A stretch of 64,000 bases of DNA. Origin: Vreelandella stevensii S18214. GTDB taxonomy: Bacteria > Pseudomonadota > Gammaproteobacteria > Pseudomonadales > Halomonadaceae. The DNA is taken from positions 1 to 64,000 of the forward strand of contig NZ_AJTS01000041.1 in NCBI RefSeq assembly GCF_000275725.1, in the 5' to 3' direction. The notes under the pieces were generated by a model. It worked only from the letters and a program-made list of their open reading frames with translations, was not told where the DNA came from and did no database searches. Of the stretch, positions 58,653 to 64,000 are shown piece after piece. The position numbers and the translations under genes were made by a program. Position 1 is the first letter of the stretch, and each line of letters starts with the position of its first letter.

Positions 58653-58683
58653 GCAACAGGCCAGCGGTAAGCTGGCCTGTTGC
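58653..58683. terminator. Strong hairpin between rph and the crc-like gene
   Basis: Perfect 13-bp arms (GCAACAGGCCAGC and its complement) surround GGTAA. It lies between convergent genes and has no clear T tract, so a bidirectional terminator is likely but not certain. Confidence 0.6.
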
Positions 58684-58710
58684 CGATGCGACGCGGGAAG
58701 TAGCTAACGC

Positions 58711-59478
58711 TTAGAGCGCTAAATCATACTCAACGATCAGCGGTGCGAACTCGGAGAAGGTCGCATCGTAATCAATCCACGCGTCTACCACATGGCGCCG
58801 GAAGTTGGGACCGACCAGCTGGTAGTCGATCCGCCAGCCTTCCTGGCGGTCCCGGGGTACTTCCTGGTCCAGCTTGGGCCACCAGGTGTATTCGCCAGCA
58901 TCGCGATTGATCTCGCGGAAGGTGTCGATGAAACCGGTTGGGCCCAGCACCTGGTCCATCCAGGCACGCTCTTCCGGGCGGAAGCCGGAGGTGAGCTGAT
59001 TGTCCGACCAGTTGGCCAGGTCGACGGTTTTGTGGGCAATGTGCCAGGTACCGCAGATGATGTATTCGCGGCGCTTGCGCGACATCTTCGTCAGGTACTC
59101 CTGGTACTGCTCCATGAACGCCTGCTTGGCTTTCTGGTCACTTCCGTCGGGCATCAGGAAAGTGGCAATGCTGAAACGGTCATAGTCCGCCTGCAGAAAG
59201 CGCCCTTCGTGATCGCACTGAGGAAACCCCAAGCCGTACATGATGGCCTTGGGGATTTTGCGGCAATAGAGCGCCACACCGGCGAAACCATCCTCCTCGG
59301 CATCCAGGAAATAGCCTTCGTAGCCTTCCGGATAGAGAATATGATCACCCAGTTCAAAACTTTTTGCCTTGATGTTCTGCACGCAGACCACGTCGGCATC
59401 CTGCTGAGCCAGCCAGTCCAGGAAGCCACGGTCGACGGCATCACGAATACCATTGACATTGATGCTGGCAATTTTCAT
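58711..59478 (-). CDS. crc: Crc-like catabolite repression control protein (catalytically dead exonuclease III fold)
   Basis: This 255-residue endonuclease/exonuclease/phosphatase-fold protein is very similar in layout to Pseudomonas Crc: S-R-K-R-R-E-Y-I-I-C-G-T-W-H-I-A-H-K and A-P-L-I-V-E-Y-D. The exonuclease III active-site motifs are changed: Q-E becomes Q-N at 34-35, G-D-F-N-I becomes G-T-W-H-I at 143-147, and S-D-H becomes S-E-F at 242-244. In Pseudomonas, Crc helps Hfq repress translation of catabolic mRNAs. The position between rph and pyrE supports orthology. Confidence 0.82.
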   Translation of the reverse strand: MKIASINVNGIRDAVDRGFLDWLAQQDADVVCVQNIKAKSFELGDHILYPEGYEGYFLDAEEDGFAGVALYCRKIPKAIMYGLGFPQCDHEGRFLQADYDRFSIATFLMPDGSDQKAKQAFMEQYQEYLTKMSRKRREYIICGTWHIAHKTVDLANWSDNQLTSGFRPEERAWMDQVLGPTGFIDTFREINRDAGEYTWWPKLDQEVPRDRQEGWRIDYQLVGPNFRRHVVDAWIDYDATFSEFAPLIVEYDLAL

Positions 59479-59629
59479 AAATCGTCCCTTTTGCGTCGCT
59501 GCTGTATGATACCCGACGTTTAGACGTTTGGGTAAATAGACAAACCAATTCTTGCTATTTAGCCCCGTTTTATTGTTGCGTTTGACTTACATTCCTATCG
59601 ACCACACCTACCGACAAGAGAACACCGCC

Positions 59630-60295
59630 GTGGCCACCACTCTACAACCCTACCAACGCGATTTCATTGCCTTCGCTATTGAGCAGGGCGTGCTCAAGTT
59701 TGGCGAGTTCACGCTGAAGTCGGGGCGAGTAAGCCCTTACTTTTTCAACGCGGGCCTGTTCCAGACGGGCCGAGCGCTGGCCAAGCTGGGGCGTTTCTAT
59801 GCCCAGGCGATTGTCGATAGCGGCCTGCAGGCCGATGTGCTGTTCGGCCCTGCCTACAAGGGCATTCCCCTGGCGGCGGTCACCGCGGCGGCCCTGGCCG
59901 ACCACCACGACCGTGACATGCCCTACGCCTTCAATCGCAAAGAAGCCAAGACCCATGGTGAAGGCGGTAACATCGTGGGGGCTGAGCTGGCGGGCGATAT
60001 CTTGATCATCGATGACGTGATCACGGCGGGCACGGCCATCCGCGAAGTCATGACCCTGATCGAGCAGAGCGGCGCTCGGGCGGGGGGCGTGATCATTGCT
60101 CTGGACCGCCAGGAGCGTGGCCAGGGCGAGCAGAGCGCCATCCAGGAAGTGCAGTCCCAGTATGGCATGCCGGTGGTCAGCATCGTGTCGCTTGAGCAAG
60201 TGCTCACATACCTGGAAGAGCAGTCAGGTAGCGACCTCAGCAGCCACGCCGAGGCCGTGCGTGCGTACCGCGACCGCTACGGTATTGCCGGTTAG
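59630..60295 (+). CDS. pyrE: Orotate phosphoribosyltransferase
   Basis: This protein has about 221 residues from a GTG at 59630, where homology begins ([12 protein letters not shown]). It has [23 protein letters not shown] and the PRPP loop [13 protein letters not shown]. It makes OMP in pyrimidine synthesis. The last 4 bp overlap the convergent trmL gene. Confidence 0.93.
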   Translation: MATTLQPYQRDFIAFAIEQGVLKFGEFTLKSGRVSPYFFNAGLFQTGRALAKLGRFYAQAIVDSGLQADVLFGPAYKGIPLAAVTAAALADHHDRDMPYAFNRKEAKTHGEGGNIVGAELAGDILIIDDVITAGTAIREVMTLIEQSGARAGGVIIALDRQERGQGEQSAIQEVQSQYGMPVVSIVSLEQVLTYLEEQSGSDLSSHAEAVRAYRDRYGIAG

Positions 60296-60774
60296 GTTGC
60301 GTCGCCCACGGGCAGTGCGCCAGCGTAGTCTTGTTGGCGCCACGCTTCGTAACTGACCACCGCCACGGCGTTGGAGAGGTTCAGGCTGCGGTTGTTGGGC
60401 TGCATGGGAATGCGCAGTTTTTGCTCTGCGGGCAGCATGGCGTGCACCTCGGGGGAGAGCCCGGCGGTTTCCGAGCCGAACAACAGCACATCCCCCGGCT
60501 TGAAGTCGGCATCGCTGTAGGCGCGGGTGCCTTTGGTGGTAATCGCCCAGAGAGTGCGCCCCTGCATGGCCGTGTAGAACGCCGCGAAATCAGCGTGACG
60601 GGTGACGTTGGCCAGGTCACGGTAATCGAGCCCCGCACGCCGCAGCTTTTTCTCTTCGAGATCGAAGCCCAGCGGTTCGATGAGATGCAGGCGGCATCCG
60701 TTGTTCGCCACCAGGCGCATAATATTGCCCGTATTGGGAGCCATACGTGGCTCGAAGAGCGCTACTTCAAACAT
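60292..60774 (-). CDS. trmL: tRNA (cytidine/uridine-2'-O-)-methyltransferase TrmL
   Basis: This 160-residue SPOUT methyltransferase has N-T-G-N-I-M-R-L near residue 14, [11 protein letters not shown] and the knot segment [18 protein letters not shown]. It methylates the wobble nucleotide of certain tRNA-Leu species. The ATG at 60774 ([10 protein letters not shown]) fits the family. It is convergent with pyrE. Confidence 0.93.
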   Translation of the reverse strand: MFEVALFEPRMAPNTGNIMRLVANNGCRLHLIEPLGFDLEEKKLRRAGLDYRDLANVTRHADFAAFYTAMQGRTLWAITTKGTRAYSDADFKPGDVLLFGSETAGLSPEVHAMLPAEQKLRIPMQPNNRSLNLSNAVAVVSYEAWRQQDYAGALPVGDAT

Positions 60775-60868
60775 CACTACCTGCCATGATTGGTCTATGG
60801 TGCCGTTGTCAGCGCGGCTGATTGTAATGGAAATCACTCGGAAACACTTGTAGAGGTCACCCTTCGCC

Positions 60869-62938
<2,070 letters not shown>

Positions 62939-63014
62939 GGGCTCTTTATTGCACTGAAGGCTCCTTAGTGAGCCGAGGGCGTTTGATCGGGAGGTGGCTT
63001 TTCAAGGCAAAAAA

Positions 63015-63050
63015 TATCCACAGGGGGTAGGAAGAACCCGCCTGTGGATA
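63015..63050. terminator. Hairpin between rep and the cytochrome gene
   Basis: TATCCACAGG and CCTGTGGATA pair around a 16-bp loop between convergent genes. It is flanked by A-rich DNA on the left and GTTTGG on the right, so it may stop transcription from both sides. Confidence 0.5.
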
Positions 63051-63075
63051 GTTTGGATCATCCGCTAACGAAGGA

Positions 63076-63891
63076 TTACTCGGCTTCGGCGACCATGTAG
63101 TCGACGATGGCCATGATCTCTTCATCGGAAGCGCTGCTGCCACCGCGCGGCGGCATCACGCCCAGGCCGTTGAACACGCTGGCGTAGAGCTCATCCATTC
63201 CTTTGTCGATTCGCGCTGCCCAGGCATCCGCATCGCCCAGCACCGGTGCACCGGCCACACCAGCGGCGTGACAAGCAACACAGCCTGCGCTGGAGTAAAG
63301 CGCGGCGCCATCCAGATCGCTACCGCCATTGGCGGCTTCTTCTGTGCTGGCCACGGCTTCATCTTCGCTGGTGGCTTCTTCAGCCGCGGCGACGTCCTCG
63401 CTGGCACCTTCGTCTTCGGCAGCCGCTTCTTCACCACCGCCCAGCTCAGGCACGTCCATCACCGGTTCCAGCAGGTAGGCGGTGGCGGCTTCCATTTCGG
63501 CATCTGAGAGGTTGGGGTTGCCGCCGCGGGCAGGCATCGCGCCAATGCCGTTGATCGAGTGCTCGAGCAGCGTGGCAAAGCCCTGCTCGGTACGCTCGGC
63601 CCAGGCGCCTTCATCACCACGTACCGGTGCACCGGCAGCGCCCGTCTCGTGACACGCCATGCAAACGCGGTTGTAAATGCCCGCGCCGTCGACCTCGTCA
63701 CCACCACCACCGCTAGCCGCTGCCGGTGCCGATGCGGTACCACAGTCTTGGCCTTGGAGGCAGAGCTGGCCTACTGGTGCCAGGCGCTCAGCCATTGCGT
63801 CACGTGCGGCGTCGTCCAGAGCATAAGCACCCGATGTGCCTGCCATGACGCCGAGGGCCGCCAGCCCGCTCATGATCAGCTTAGATTTCAC
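63076..63891 (-). CDS. Dihaem c-type cytochrome (cytochrome c5-like)
   Basis: This protein has about 271 residues from a GTG at 63891, with AGAGGTGG upstream; an upstream GTG at 63900 is also open. A signal peptide ends S-G-A-Y-A-L. Two haem motifs are C-M-A-C-H at about 78-82 and C-V-A-C-H at about 203-207, each in a c5-like domain with a distal Met (G-A-M-P-A-R-G-G and G-V-M-P-P-R-G-G). An acidic Ala/Glu-rich linker of about 50 residues joins them. It transfers electrons in the periplasm. Confidence 0.9.
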   Translation of the reverse strand: MKSKLIMSGLAALGVMAGTSGAYALDDAARDAMAERLAPVGQLCLQGQDCGTASAPAAASGGGGDEVDGAGIYNRVCMACHETGAAGAPVRGDEGAWAERTEQGFATLLEHSINGIGAMPARGGNPNLSDAEMEAATAYLLEPVMDVPELGGGEEAAAEDEGASEDVAAAEEATSEDEAVASTEEAANGGSDLDGAALYSSAGCVACHAAGVAGAPVLGDADAWAARIDKGMDELYASVFNGLGVMPPRGGSSASDEEIMAIVDYMVAEAE

Positions 63892-64000
63892 TCTCACCAC
63901 CTCTTTGAGTTTTATATAAAACGTTGTGCTTAAGAATCGTGCTTAGGAACCGTGCTCAGGAACCTGACGCTTGATGACGTAGCACTGAACCCCAGCGCAC

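Overview
The window looks like the chromosome of a halophilic gammaproteobacterium, most likely Halomonas or a close relative. I infer this from protein resemblance, high GC in the flanks, and the gene order yicC - rph - crc-like - pyrE - trmL - rep, which resembles the rph-crc-pyrE neighbourhood of Pseudomonas. No database search was possible.

Backbone, left (1-10261): an extensin-like protein, a glycine-zipper lipoprotein, an MFS exporter, a hipA-hipB module with a repeated operator-like array, a DNA glycosylase, a pirin, a histidine phosphatase, a zinc alcohol dehydrogenase, an Lrp/AsnC regulator and a second hipBA module.

Genomic island (10262-56892): a 22-bp direct repeat marks both ends. 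The right copy is the 3' end of yicC. About 46.6 kb lies between the copies, with matching integrase arm-type repeats just inside each end and a tyrosine integrase gene beside yicC that an IS1380-family element has cut in two. From left to right the island carries: SOS-controlled umuDC; a phage-like recombination cassette (DUF932, ERF annealing protein, YqaJ exonuclease, RadC); a truncated MmeI-like restriction-methylation gene next to an IS3 remnant; a copper region (DUF411 protein, cupredoxin, copRS, multicopper oxidase copA, copB, glutaredoxin-MauE fusion, copper P-type ATPase, Spy-like Met-rich protein, second multicopper oxidase); an envelope cassette (BNR lipoprotein, lgt, L,D-transpeptidase, haem membrane protein, cardiolipin synthase-like); an ISPpu12-like element (transposase, lspA, CDF transporter, MerR-type regulator) split by a Tn21-type mer operon; and a satellite-like module (Gp2-like protein, AlpA, a large winged-helix-like protein, a ribbon-helix-helix protein).

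The island is decaying in place. The integrase and copB are cut by insertion sequences with clean target duplications. copS has a frameshift at its phospho-acceptor histidine. The ISPpu12-like transposase has an early frameshift. An XRE-type regulator has a stop at codon 7 and is fused to a transposase remnant. The metal efflux, oxidation and mercury-reduction genes themselves read intact.

Backbone, right (56893-64000): yicC, rph, a Crc-like protein lacking exonuclease III catalytic residues, pyrE, trmL, rep and a dihaem cytochrome c. In the inferred empty site yicC would be followed directly by the terminator now found at 10158-10185.
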